From Ciona intestinalis (Eukaryota; Chordata; Ascidiacea; Phlebobranchia; Cionidae): a stretch of 64,000 nucleotides of DNA. Where the stretch lies: NCBI RefSeq assembly GCF_000224145.3, contig NC_020176.2:2174740-2238739 (forward strand), read 5' to 3'. Under the pieces are notes generated by a model that was not told the origin of the DNA, searched no databases, and saw only the letters and a list, made by a program, of their open reading frames with translations. How positions within the stretch are numbered: the first letter of the stretch is position 1; each line of letters opens with the position of its first letter. The translations under genes were made by a program, and so were the position numbers. This document shows positions 12,001 through 22,300 of this stretch, piece after piece.

Positions 12001-13155
12001 GACCTGAAGCACCGGTTACAGCACGCAAGCTTGTACCTGGGCCTATAAGGATATTTATCAGTAAAAAGGTACATAGTGTTAAGAATACAAGTATTGTGCT
12101 TTGGTAACCAAAGGATACACAGTTCAAGGTCCAATGCTGGTACTATTTCGATGTGTGCCTCTTTGAGGTTTTTAACAATAATTTTTTAAACCCAGTTAAT
12201 ACTAACGGATGTTCTAAGGTATCACAAATACAGGATAAAAAAATTGTTCACTGTCTGGTGCCCTGGCACAATGGTTAGCATGTTTGCCTCTAAATAGAAG
12301 TCACAGGTTGAAGGCTGGTTTCTGCTACCATTGTGGGTGTATAGTATGTGTCCTTGGGCAAGACACGTAACGACAATTGCTCCAAGCCAGTGGTCACCAA
12401 TGGCTTGTCCAAATTATCAGCCATACATAAAAAAAATTACGAAAAGAAATAATCACCCACAAAGTTACTACGTGGTAGCTCTAGACGAGGTATATGAAAC
12501 AGAACACCAGTGTTATAAAAACGACTGTCGTTGCCCTGCCAAGTGAGTGTAAACAAGTTTTATTCATTAATTCACCCACAAAGTTACTTTCTAGATAACT
12601 TACGAGATACTTGCGCAACAGAAACGTCATCCATAACGCTCTCAGCGATCCCTTGTTCCTCTGCTTCAACCTCGTCAATGTAAACTTGCTCGGTGAGTGA
12701 GCGAGCCTTCAATGCCCATGCTGCCTGTGAGGGATATGTACATAGTGAGTTGAAATAAGATGGCCCAGAATCAAGCCTTTAAGGCCCATGCTGCCTATAA
12801 GGGCATACTAATAAAGTAAACTGTTTTATAAAAGATACACCAAGTACCCTTTTATTGTTTTGAAGTTTTCTATTAATTTGAATATAACATAAAAGTTCTA
12901 AAAACACTTACACTCAATACCGATGCAATTTTCTTAAAAACACTTATATATAAATATAATATAGTAAATTGACACTTTGAATTAAGCTAACTTAATTTCC
13001 TTTTATATAGTACTTGATACACAAATAAGGTTCAAGTCAGACCAATCCCTTACCTGGTCATAAGGATTTTTCTCCAAGATTTTAGTACATAACTCTGCAC
13101 TCTCCTCAAATTTACGCCGTTTAAAATAACTGAGCGCCATGAACATTAAATCCAT
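6042..13155 (-). CDS. TTC8: Tetratricopeptide repeat protein 8 (BBS8), BBSome subunit
   Basis: TPR subunit of the BBSome, which moves membrane cargo to and from cilia. Exons in transcript order: 13054-13155, 12604-12724, 11938-12042, 11083-11195, 10585-10674, 10249-10293, 9309-9482, 8499-8610, 7925-8063, 7461-7632, 6537-6743, 6042-6158. They join in frame to 498 aa (human about 505-541). Recognised blocks are: MDLMFMALSYFKRRKFEESA at the start; the Pro/Arg-rich linker RPGTSLR, SGRPGTMEQALRTPRTA and GRFVRLGT; then TPRs from about residue 180, with DWWWKVQLGKCYHRLG, NNLGLCCYFAQQYDMT and EAYNNLAVLELRRGDVERA. All splice sites are GT-AG. Four introns carry tandem duplications of the adjacent splice site. 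The linker is read continuously with no sign of the vertebrate retina-specific alternative exon. Orthology is firm. Confidence 0.95.
6182..6340 (-). mobile_element. SINE fragment (Cics-1-like)
   Basis: The tail half only: GGTAACTTACTTTATCCTCG, AAACGACAGTCGTTATAACA and GTTACTTTGTGGGTGATT. It lies in the last TTC8 intron. Confidence 0.7.
6350..6490. repeat. Dispersed short repeat, two copies
   Basis: GGCCTAAATCTCAGGTCCCA and its partner at 6463-6488 recur about 100 bp apart. Related copies (GCCATGGGACCTGGGATTTA) are at 8898-8960, 10496-10545, 20122-20185 and 55731-56057. Confidence 0.55.
7032..7210 (-). mobile_element. TA-MITE copy (Cimi-1-like)
   Basis: Left end CTAGTGGGGGAGGG, interior GGTAATAAACAAAGAA and AAAACACGATCAGGA, right end GTCCCATCTTACCCCAC. 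Minus here means the TTCTATTTTCTCGTCCC side comes first. Confidence 0.8.
7261..7461. repeat. Four-copy 60-bp tandem repeat joining a MITE end to the TTC8 donor
   Basis: The unit is AAAAATGTTATTTNANCTCACC followed by AAACNNTGTCCCATNTTACC and CACACTACTNTATACAT. CTCACC or CTTACC occurs at 7277, 7337, 7396 and 7456; the last is the true donor of the exon ending at 7461. Confidence 0.85.
9140..9322. repeat. Tandem duplication of TTC8 exon end and donor
   Basis: AAATTTACACCAAAT...CTTACTTTTCCCAGCAG occurs at 9145-9189 and again at 9275-9320, a period of 131 bp. The second copy includes the real donor and last 12 nt of the exon 9309-9482. Confidence 0.8.
9527..9700 (-). mobile_element. TA-MITE copy, right end degraded
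   Basis: ATAGTAGGGTAGGGGAAGAT, then GGTAGTAAACACAGAATAAT and CATAGACCGTTGTTAATTG. The right TIR is lost in AT-rich sequence. Confidence 0.75.
9703..9840 (+). mobile_element. TA-MITE copy, truncated at right
   Basis: ATAGTAGTGTGGGGTAAGAT, then GCACATAATATCC and GTCTATGGGAGTCGTAACC. It ends in a TA microsatellite after TTCTTTGTTTA. Confidence 0.75.
9896..10110 (+). mobile_element. TA-MITE copy with duplicated right terminus
   Basis: Full copy from TATAGTAGGGTGGGGGAAGA to 10086. The terminal 24 bp GTGTCCCATCTTCCCCCATC is then repeated once more at 10087-10110. Confidence 0.85.
10496..10545. repeat. Dispersed short repeat copy
   Basis: AGCGAGGCACGCCATGGGAC, then CTGGGATTTAGACCAGAGTT. Same family as the P450 intron repeat at 55731-56057. 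Confidence 0.5.
11190..11640. repeat. Four-copy ~95-165-bp tandem repeat anchored on TTC8 exon 4 acceptor
   Basis: Units begin GTGCCTGAGAAATAC (11193, the real acceptor), GTGTCTGAATAATAC (11353), GTGTCTGGGTAATAC (11506) and GTGCCTAAGTAATAT (11600). Shared internal sequence includes AAGATTTTAAAACAGACTAC and ATAAAAGATTGGCAAAAGA. Confidence 0.8.
11757..11920 (+). mobile_element. TA-MITE copy, left end degraded
   Basis: GGGTAAGATGGAACATAGTA, then TTTACAACGGTCTATGGGAT, ACTACCAAGTGGGACGAG and the right end CCCATCTTTCCCACTCTACT. It abuts TTC8 exon 3 (11938). Confidence 0.8.
12245..12572 (+). mobile_element. Complete tRNA-derived SINE (Cics-1-like)
   Basis: Head with A-box-like GGCACAATGGTTAGC (12259) and B-box-like GGTTGAAGGC (12306). 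The body CTTGGGCAAGACACGTAACG and AATTATCAGCCATACATAAA is followed by the tail TATGAAACAGAACACCAGTG ... TTCATTAATTCAC. It is in TTC8 intron 2. Confidence 0.85.
12702..12803. repeat. 71-bp tandem duplication of TTC8 exon 2 start and acceptor
   Basis: AGCCTTCAATGCCCATGCTG with CCTGTGAGGG (real acceptor at 12725/12726) is repeated as AGCCTTTAAGGCCCATGCTG with CCTATAAGGG at 12774-12803. Confidence 0.8.
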
Positions 13156-13701
13156 GGCTTGAAATATTATTGTCAGCAGTTAACGATTTGTGGTTTTCCT
13201 ATTATTAGAAACCTATGGGGAAAAAGTCGAAATTAATTTAAGAATAAAGATTAATTTATTGACCGATTTAAATTTCATAATTGCATCACTGTTTATAAAA
13301 TATTGGAAACACTGGGAATAAGAAAATTGAAAAATTGTTCGAATTTTTAATTATTAATTAGGAATAATTTTGCAATTGAAAATTCTTTAAAATTGCACAG
13401 TTGGGGTCTTGAATTACAAAGAATAATTTTAGCTGCTGTTTTGCGCTGCAGAAATTTAAAGGTTGGCCTGCCCACCCTGCCACCCTGGGTTTGACGCCTG
13501 TATACTTGATAGTATAGGCCTTATGTTTTTAATTGGTATAATAGCCTAACATCAAGACATTTAAACTGATACAAAAAAGTACATGAGAATACGAAAAAAA
13601 GTCACACAAAACACAATTAAATTTAAGCTAACACAAATAAAAATTACTTTTTAATAAACATTTTCTAAACAAACAACAAAGCACAATTTCAAATTTTCAA
13701 A
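13156..13701. other. TTC8 upstream / DHRS7B downstream region
   Basis: 546 bp, AT-rich. Both neighbours are on the minus strand, so it must contain the 3' UTR of DHRS7B and the TTC8 promoter. I see no clear element. Confidence 0.4.
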
Positions 13702-15985
13702 TTAACATTTTTTTGCCCGTTTTTTCATAATCCAAAAATAAAGTTTTGGAAAAATTAAACGGATCCATATTGCTAGTATGTGGTGGAAAGGAGCAGGGGT
13801 AATTTCAGTTTTTCCGAGTTCGACAGCATCTACAATTTGCTGTGCCAAGTAATCAGGATCTAAACCCTTGGCAGTGGTTTCATCTGTTTTACCATACACA
13901 CTACCATCACCTAGAAAATGAAATTTAAAATATTTACTAAAAATAAATATATAATATATTATATTATATATATATATAAATACTGAAAAAAATTTTTTGT
14001 ATAGTAGGGTGGGGAAAGATGGGGCACCTTTTAATTCTATTTACTCCATCCATTTGGTGGTAAACAAAGAACATTCAAAAATAATAAAACCATATACCTA
14101 AACACTTCCATAGACAGTTGTTAATCGTTTAAAATACGATCAGGATAAATGAATAGTATATATATATACTGTAGGCCCTACTAAAGGTGTCACGACTTCT
14201 CCCACCCTAATACATATTTTGTTGATGGCTTTTTTTGCATGCTGTATATACATGTTCAAAAATGAACCAGCCATTATTTGATTATGATGTGAGGGCCTAA
14301 CTACTGAGTAATAGGCTCATAGCAATAGAAAATTTTAACAGAAATGGGTCATGTTTTAGTCAGTCAACACAGTTATGCATTCAAACCTTTGAAGAACAAA
14401 ATTACGAATTTTTTTTTTGAGATACAGACCATACAGTGTATTAAAATATACATATATATGAATCCTAACCTTGCAAAGCATTCAAAGATAAGTTTGTATT
14501 AACGTATCCGGGATTCACAACCAACACATTAATGTTGTCTTTATGCATTTCCGAGCGTAAACAATCGTAAAACGCTTGGCCGGCATGTTTTGCTGCGGAG
14601 TAAGGCGCTCGAAATGGGATAGATATTTTAGCCTGGTGATTGGGAAAAAGAAGTTACTTTCTTAATAATATGTTCTAATTTTTTAAGGTAATAAATTCAA
14701 CTTTTCAACAACTATTTTTGCAAATTAATGTTTTAGGGTTGAATTTTTCAGGATACACACTTTTTAGTTCATTATTACATGGTAAAGATGACCTGATTAT
14801 AAATACAATTAATTTAGAAATATAGTGACTATAGTCTACCCGCTTTTCAGTCATTTCAATAATATATAACGCTTTATTGTCAATACATATCATGTTTTGT
14901 AAATATATAGATATATATGCTTTTTTGAATGTAATGAATGAATGTAACTTACTTTATCCTCGCGTGACCGGAAAACGACAGTCGTTATAACACGGGTTTA
15001 ACACCTCGTGCCAGCTTACGAGTTACCATGTGGTTACTTTGTGGGTGATTATTATTTTTTTTTTTTGATTTTTTCTTTTTTTTTANNNNNNNNNNNNNNN
15101 NNNNNNNNNNNNNNNNNNNNNNNNNNNNNNNNNNNCGCCGGAAATTTTTTTTTTAAATTTAATGGGTAATAAGCACTGGGGCACGTGAATATTGCACACA
15201 CAAATGCTGATATAGTGTGGCTACAAGCCACAATACCCTTTAAATGTAATAATAAGGCAGTTTTGTCAAAACAATATGTCTGGCAACCAAGTGGTCACAA
15301 ATGGGTTGTCTAGAATATCAGCCATACAAAAAAAATCTAAAAATACGATCACCTACAAAGTAACACACATGGTAACTCGTAACGGGGTGTATGAAACAGA
15401 ACACCCATGTTATAATGACTGTCGTTTTCCGGCCAGGCAAGGATAAAGCCAGTTACATTCATTCATTCAATTTACCTGTACAGACCCAATTCCAACTACA
15501 GTTCCCCCATTTTCCTTCATAAACGGCAGAACAGCCTTCGTGATTGCTACTTGTCCCGTGAAATTGGTTTTCATGATTTCATGAAAAACCTGAACCGATG
15601 TGGAATCTATCTTTCCTCTGTAACCGACCCCAGCATTGTTAACTAAAACGTCAACTCGGTCCCCGAAATTTTTGACGATGTTTTGGACGCGTAAATCCAC
15701 AGTTTCGAAGTCCGAAATATCGAGTTTGTGGACTTCAGGGTTGGGGCAGTTTCTCCGGACATTTAAAAGTTCTTTTTTAACAGCTTCAAGCTTTTCACAG
15801 TTTCTTGAACATAACAGAACCTTCGCACCGCGCGCATAAAACTCAAAAGCACAGGATTTGCCAATACCGGAGCTCGCGCCAGTTATCAGAACAACTTTTC
15901 CATTTAACGATTTTCTTTTACTTTGTTTAAGCCAGGACAAGACTACAGTTGTGGCCAGAACCAGTGTAATCAATTCGAAAATCAT
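13702..15985 (-). CDS. DHRS7B: Short-chain dehydrogenase/reductase, DHRS7B-like
   Basis: NAD(P)H-dependent SDR, anchored in the ER or peroxisome-associated membrane in vertebrates. Exons 15476-15985, 14470-14632 and 13702-13910 join to 293 aa (human DHRS7B 325). Residues 1-19 form an N-terminal hydrophobic anchor. The cofactor motif TGASSGIG is at 35-42 and NNAG at 116-119. The catalytic triad is Ser168, Tyr181 and Lys185 (YSAAK), followed by [10 protein letters not shown]. The C-terminus is hydrophobic and then basic (KKRAKKC). [30 protein letters not shown] and [12 protein letters not shown] match DHRS7B more closely than DHRS7. The start ATG at 15985 is the only one ahead of the anchor. 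Intron 1 contains two SINE pieces and an assembly gap. The physiological substrate of the family is poorly defined. Confidence 0.9.
14000..14212 (-). mobile_element. TA-MITE copy
   Basis: TATAGTAGGGTGGGGAAAGA, then GGTGGTAAACAAAGAACATT, AAAATACGATCAGGATAAAT and the right end CACGACTTCTCCCACCCTA. It is in DHRS7B intron 2. Confidence 0.85.
14937..15085 (-). mobile_element. SINE fragment interrupted by the assembly gap
   Basis: GAATGTAACTTACTTTATCC, GACAGTCGTTATAACACGGG and GTTACTTTGTGGGTGATT run into a T-rich stretch and then the N run. Confidence 0.75.
15086..15135. other. Assembly gap (50 N)
   Basis: Run of N inside DHRS7B intron 1, flanked by SINE sequence; probably a collapsed or unsequenced T-rich repeat. 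Confidence 0.99.
15275..15466 (+). mobile_element. SINE fragment, tail half
   Basis: CAAGTGGTCACAAATGGGTT, ATCAGCCATACAAAAAAAAT, GGTGTATGAAACAGAACACC and the tail ACATTCATTCATTCAA. It ends 10 bp from the DHRS7B exon 1 donor. Confidence 0.8.
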
Positions 15986-16292
15986 ATTTAAACACGCATG
16001 TTATGTATATCACGCAAATGCAGCTACACTTTTTCTAGATTTCTAGAACCTACCCAAATATTGTGATTTTAGTAAATAGTTATCATTCTGTCGGAATTCC
16101 TATGCGCAACCAAGGTAATCCCAGTATACAGTACGCATGTAGTTTCTAACAAATCCCCTTTGGATAGATACTATTTATCAAAGTCCTATCTCTAGTATGT
16201 ATTGGGTTTACTAATAAATTATTGCGAAATCATACATTTGCGAAATTTCAATAGGTATATACAAAACTAAGAAACCAATACGCAATTAATCT

Positions 16293-16495
16293 GTAGTTGA
16301 GTGGGGTAAGATGGGATACCGTTAGCGCACGAATCCCGTTTTTCTGAATCTGATCGTGTTTTGAACATTAACAACGTTTTTAGATGTTTAAATGCGGTTA
16401 AAATTATGTAAATATTCTGTCAAAGGAGAGCGAGAACAAAAAATAAAGACATTCTATCTTACCCCACAAGATGCCCGTTCTTACCCCAATCAATT
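16293..16495 (+). mobile_element. TA-MITE, second subfamily
   Basis: GAGTGGGGTAAGATGGGATA, then CCGTTAGCGCACGAATCCC, and the right end TCTTACCCCA. This subfamily has GGGGTAAGATGGGATACCGT in place of GGGGGAAGATGGGACACCTT. Confidence 0.7.
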
Positions 16496-17385
16496 ATATC
16501 TGGTGTTTTTTTTACATAAAAGTATCATCTGTGTAGTTTTATTACATTGCTAAAAATCCCATTAAAGTCTCTTTAGGTTCGACCATAAATAGACTTAAAA
16601 CGGAAACAGCGAAGTGTCATGTTAGTACAATATGATTCAGCCGGCAGTGGAAACGTAAACATAGTTATGACTGTTGCGTAACAAAAGCAATGACAATATA
16701 GTGTTTACATCCACCGTTACTCATCCCAACAACACGTAAAGCTATAAGCAACTGGCGCAAAAACAGCCCAAACGACAGACATGATAGACTGTTTGTAGGG
16801 ACGTGATTTTCGCATTTTAGACGATGAATTTTTTATTGCTTTTGTGGGTTAGGCTATTAAAAAAGTAAACGAAATACAGGCGCTAAGTGGGCGATCACAG
16901 TATATGAATTATGCAAAATAGGTGAACAGAGTTCGGTTTGCATTCCGGAACATTGTTTGGGGTCTAAGTGTTGCTTTCGCTGGTGTAAGCGCTCTGTACA
17001 GCCATCTGCAATTGTGTAGAAACTAGAAAGGCTATCGACAGTATTTTGCTAATATAGTAGTATATTAGTTTCTTCAAAGTAATACTGAGGTAGCATTTGA
17101 CACAAATTTGAAAGTCTAAGTCAGCAGTTAAGTCGAAAGAATATAGTAAATGCAGGGCGATTCGTTGTATCAAAACAGAATAATTCAGGTTTATATTTGT
17201 AAATATTTGCTTTAGTAAGAATCTGGTACATTTTTAAACCGTTCTGGTACCTTTTTTTGTACATATCTGGTTCATTTGATGTGTTCTACATTAAAACCAT
17301 ATTATAAGAGATAATAATAAATTTTATTCTAATTTATGCTAAATGTTGGAAATACGATGTCGCATAAAGTTGGCTACACCGTTAT

Positions 17386-17643
17386 TGCGCATGCGCAAAA
17401 GCACCCGGGTCAAATGGGATGGCCAGACCAAATTTTATGCGAAAACGAACTTAATTTTAGACCGAATGTCATTTGTGCGCTGCGTCACATTTAGTTTAAA
17501 ATCTTCGGAAAATTTCGGAATGTTTCGGGAATTTATTTCAGTTAAAATAAATAAACAACAAAAATCAAAGGTGCGAAACTCGCTGACGGTACAGGTTTAT
17601 TTACATAAGCACGTAGCCCTCTGACGTCATTTCCGTGACGTCA
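17386..17643. promoter_or_regulatory. NRF1-like palindrome and paired CRE sites
   Basis: TGCGCATGCGCA at 17386-17397 fits the NRF1 palindrome. Two perfect TGACGTCA sites at 17622-17629 and 17636-17643 are 14 bp apart. The block is CpG-containing in an otherwise AT-rich region and lies between divergent DHRS7B and the tetraspanin. Which gene it would serve is not clear. Confidence 0.45.
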
Positions 17644-17817
17644 ATTTGCGCGTGGGCGATCGAGCTTCCTCGTCTGCATCAGAAACAGATTAATCAGCAA
17701 AATGAATGTCGTAAAAAAGGCTGCATGACTTGGTTTAGGAAATAATACGCATAATTAATCAAAATATAAAAAAAAACAGTTTTTCGCAATTAGTTCGAAT
17801 TTGAATTATTTAATATT

Positions 17818-18013
17818 ATAGTACTGCGGGGTAAGATGGGACCCTTTTAGCACCTAATTTCACAATATCCTGATCGTGTTTTAAACAATTAACAACGGTC
17901 TATGGAAGTCTTGAGGATATTCGGTTTTATAATTCCTTGAATGTTCTTTGTTTACTACCACATTGGACGAGAAAATAGAATGAAAAGTTGTCCCATCTCC
18001 CCCTCCCTACTAT
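17818..18013 (+). mobile_element. TA-MITE copy
   Basis: ATAGTACTGCGGGGTAAGAT, CCTGATCGTGTTTTAAACAA, ACTACCACATTGGACGAGAA and the right end GTCCCATCTCCCCCTCCCTA. Confidence 0.85.
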
Positions 18014-18320
18014 ATTAAAAGCTGCGAAATTAGAATGTTTTATAAGCGTGCCAGGCGTGGACAAGTTGCTTAGCTTCCGTGTTGCAACCATTGTGTCCGG
18101 TATATACGCAGTTATTCGTGCCAAGCTGTTCGTTTACTACCAGTTGGTTTATGATAGCATGTGTGCGTGCGTGATACAGAGGAAATTTGAAAACTGCTGA
18201 ATCAGTAAAGGAGACGTACATACCGTTAAAAAGCAGGCAGTTATGAAGAATTAGACCAGAATTTGTCTATTTTTTGGTAAAAATATGTAGTATCTGAATA
18301 TAGGATTCTAGGAGCAAATA

Positions 18321-18494
18321 TATAGTATAAGGTGGGAGAAATGGGGCACCTTTCATTTTAACTTAAACAAGGAACATTTAAAGAATTGTAAAACCGTATC
18401 CTCACGACCCCCAAACCGTCCTTAATTATTTAAAACACGATCAGGATATTTAGATATTTTGTGCCAAAGGTTTCCCGCCTTTTCCACCCAACTA
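18321..18494 (-). mobile_element. TA-MITE copy, internally deleted
   Basis: TATAGTATAAGGTGGGAGAA at left, AAAACACGATCAGGATATTT inside, and CCCGCCTTTTCCACCCAACT at right. Confidence 0.8.
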
Positions 18495-19122
18495 TATATC
18501 GAATATTAAAACAAAAAAAACATATAGCAATAAAACGTGGCTTGGTTTTATAGTTGTATATTTTCGAAGAAATACCTTTACAATACTCCCACTTATGTTT
18601 ATGATTGTGCTATTAGTTATCCACGCACAGGCAACAAAACATTACTTGGTAAACGTAGTTAAATTGAACGATGCCGGAAATGTATGCAATAGTAGCTTAG
18701 ATTAAATCTCTTTGCATATATGGGTCCTAAACGTCACGCTTTAAATAATATTTAACCTAGTTCTGTTATAACGCAGTCATTTTACTGTTAAATCCGATCT
18801 CTTCACCGTGTTAATTAATACGGTATTTTTGTAATGGAACTGGATAGACAAAAAGGATATAATAGAGGGGGGCGAATGGGACACCTTTTTATTAAAAAAG
18901 TTTCTCCTGGTCCCTTTTTAGGGCGGGTTTTATACACCGTATTATAAAGGCATAGAAAACGTTTACAAAATCGTTGGACAATGCCGACCGGAAATTACGC
19001 ATCTACCAGGAACGCGTTGCAATGACGCACGGGGAATTTTGAAGCTGATAAATTTTAGTCGATGTTTAGTGGCAGCGGAAAGCACAAGTAAAGTAATTAC
19101 TACAGAGCAGATAGTATAACTA

Positions 19123-19303
19123 TATAGTAGGTTGGGGTAAGATAAGACATTTTATTCTTTATTTCCTACAATTCGGTAGGAGATAAATAAGAATATTTAC
19201 CGAATTATATAACCGTAGTCACGACTGTAAAAGAGCGTTGTGATTTGTTTAATCAGAAAATGTGGGTTTTAGGTGCTAACTTATCTTTCCCCACGGTAAT
19301 TTA
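19123..19303 (-). mobile_element. TA-MITE copy just upstream of the tetraspanin start
   Basis: TATAGTAGGTTGGGGTAAGA, AATTCGGTAGGAGATAAATA and the right end TAACTTATCTTTCCCCAC. It ends about 65 bp before the ATG at 19368, so it lies in the promoter or 5' UTR. Confidence 0.75.
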
Positions 19304-19367
19304 ATTACTTTAACAGTGATTTTAGGTTTTTTAATTAAGCTATACTGACCAACAAGTGTGTTTCATT

Positions 19368-22300
19368 ATGGGGGAAAAAGGAACGAAGATCTGTCTAATT
19401 ACTTTCAATGTTATATGCATGGTAAACCTCGGCTTGAAAACAAATTAGTTTCACTCTTACGTTTATTGACGTACAAAGATTGTCCACAAAATACAATACT
19501 AAATAGTCACTGTTAAATACTGTACAGTGTAGTAGTGTACATCACTAGCTAAAAAAGGATTTCATTATGTTTAACTTACACCCGTTCATTCATTCATTCA
19601 TTTATTTAATCAACATTAAAATTGCACACATATTTTTACAGATATGCGGTATCGCTATGTTCGTGGGTGGACTGCTTATACAACTAAATCCAACGGTAAA
19701 GAATATTCTGTCTTCCGTGGCAACAACTGCTTCACAAACTCAACTTGGTATAGTAGCCGTTGTACTTATAGCTCTTGGAGCTTTTGTTACATTCATTGCG
19801 TTTGTTGGTTGCTGTGGAGCGGTGTCAGAAAGCCGATGCATGCTTACAATGGTGAGTAATAGTATTACAATATGTTTCCTTGGGCAAGACACTTAACGGC
19901 AATTCTCCAACCCAGTGGTCACTAATGGTTTGTCCAGGTTATCAGCCATATATATATATATATATAATGAAAAAGTCGAAAAAATAATACTCACCCACTA
20001 AGTAACATATATGGTAACTCGTAAGCGGGCACGAGGTGTATCAACACCCGTGTTATAACGACTGTCGTTTTCCGGCCACGCGAGGATAAAGTAAGTTACA
20101 TTCATTAATTCACAATGTAGTACTGTAGGGTGATGGGCCAATTCTAGCCTAAACTACAGATCCCACGACGTGCCACGCTACGGGCGTCACACATAGAATT
20201 AAATTACAAAATCTGTACGTTTATAACCCCAAGTTTGCGATAGAAATAGCAACCGTCAATGTCCGTTAAGGTTTATACACTAATTATTGTAAAAACTGTC
20301 CTTAAATTTTGGTCTTAGGTCTTTTATCTTATGCTTTTAATTGATAAATTTAGTAACACCATTCCAAAAATGCTCTTTAAAAACGCAAATAGCCGTGTTT
20401 GTACATTATTATCAGTTAGCATTGGTACTATAGGACCGCTGAATGATATGCATTGACGGGCTTTTAGAGATTAGATGAGGTTTTGGTTTTGCCTGGCTTA
20501 TGCACCGTGCCTGGACTGAACACTGAAACTAAATATAGTCCAAGAAATAATTCTTCTTATATAAGGCCGCTGAAACTTCTTTCCTTGTGACGTCATAGTT
20601 GATGGGTATTTCCTAGAGCCTAGACCTAACTTACGTAATACACAAAGTTCATTACTTAGGTCCTACTTAGTTAAGCCATGATTTTGCTTGAATAAATAAA
20701 ACAATACTATAGAAGTGAACCTTCTTCAAGCATTAAAAAGAACGGGGTATATACACTGCATACGCTAAAAACTGGGTTTAAAAGTTATACAGTAGGGTGG
20801 GGGGAGATGGGACACCTTTAGCACATAATATTCGAATATCCTGATCGTGTTTTGAACAATTAACAACGGTCTATGAAAGTCGTAATGATACGGTTTCATA
20901 AATCTTTGAATGTTTTTTGTTTACTAACAAATGGGATGAGAAAATAGAATGAAAAGGTGCCCCATCTTCCCCCACCCTACTATATATATAAAAAGCACAT
21001 CAACTCGAAAATACCAAAAATGACGTAAGTTAAAAAAACAAAAGAATAAATTTTTTTAATAGGAATGGCTACAACAAGGGCCTTACTACAGCATGACAAG
21101 TTTTTCTATTTTACAGTATTTCTTGTCCTTGCTAATACTTCTTCTGGCTCAAATTGGAATCGCAGTTGCTGCGTTAGTGTACGGAAGCCAGGTAAAATAT
21201 TACACATAAGATGTACTATGTTCATTCAATACAAATACTCATATACCGCAATTTAAGCAGAGGTCATGATAACGTGTGAAAATTCGTGACTTTTCTAGTC
21301 AAATTTGAATTAACCTTTAACTAGCTCAATAACGTGACCAAAATCTTATAATATGCCCTTTAATTGTAGTGGAGTCCCATCGTATTTTTAATGATAATTA
21401 AATTCATGTTTTATTATGTATAGTAGGGTGGGGGAAGATGGGACACCTTTAACACATAATATCCAAATAGCCTGATCGTGTTTTAAACAATTAACAACAG
21501 TCTATAGAAGTTGTGAGGATACAGTTTTATATTTCCTTGAATGTTCTTTGTTTACTACCAAATGGACAGAGAAAACTATATCAGTACGTTTTATTTCCGC
21601 TATGCGGTAATGTATAGATTAACAATTCGTTTAATAAACAACATTTACTGCCACTTTACTTTTAATGTTTGTTGTCGAAAATTGTCGAAATGCTGTTTTT
21701 ATACGTGTAAACGTTATACTGTTTTTTTATCACCGCTATAATTAATTAGTTCTAAACTAGAACCTTTCAATTTCATTAAAAAATAGCATTTTCTTTTATT
21801 AATATTGTACACAGGGGTTTACCAACGCAATTAATACTCAATTGGGTATCTTGGTCCGTGGGTATGGCCCTGATCCAACTTCAGCAGCAATTGTCGACAC
21901 AATACAACAGACGGTAAGCCAATATATAAATATATGTTATGGTGGGGGGAGATGGGACACCTTTTTAATCTATTTTCTTGTCCCATTTGCTAGTAGGCAA
22001 AGAACATTCAAAGAATTATAAAACCGTATCCGCACGACTCTCATAGACCGTTGTTAATTGTTTAAAACACGATCCGAATATTTGGATATTATGTGATAAA
22101 GGTGTCCCATCTTCCCCCACAGTACTATATATATCGGCGCAGTAAAAATGGGCCGTTAGCACATAAATCACATGTTTCTTGATTGTGTTTATAACAATTA
22201 ACCACGCTCTTTTAGAGTCGCAGGGCTACAGTTTTGGAATACTTGAACGTTCATTGTTTATGACTAAATGAGACGAGAAAGAGAACGAAAACGTGTCTCT

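Larger units (their letters stand above)
15986..19367. other. Divergent intergenic region, DHRS7B / tetraspanin
   Basis: 3.4 kb between two divergently transcribed genes. It holds MITE copies (listed separately) and a CpG-containing block at 17380-17710 with NRF1- and CRE-like sites. No convincing coding exon was found. The open frame at 17343-17624 shows no domain. Confidence 0.6.

Noticed and set aside
12250-12330. tRNA gene candidate from A- and B-box-like sequence
   Set aside because: It is the head of a SINE. No cloverleaf acceptor stem closes, and it continues into the SINE body.
17343-17624. 93-codon open frame near the NRF1/CRE block
   Set aside because: It runs through the regulatory block with low-complexity composition and shows no recognisable protein feature.
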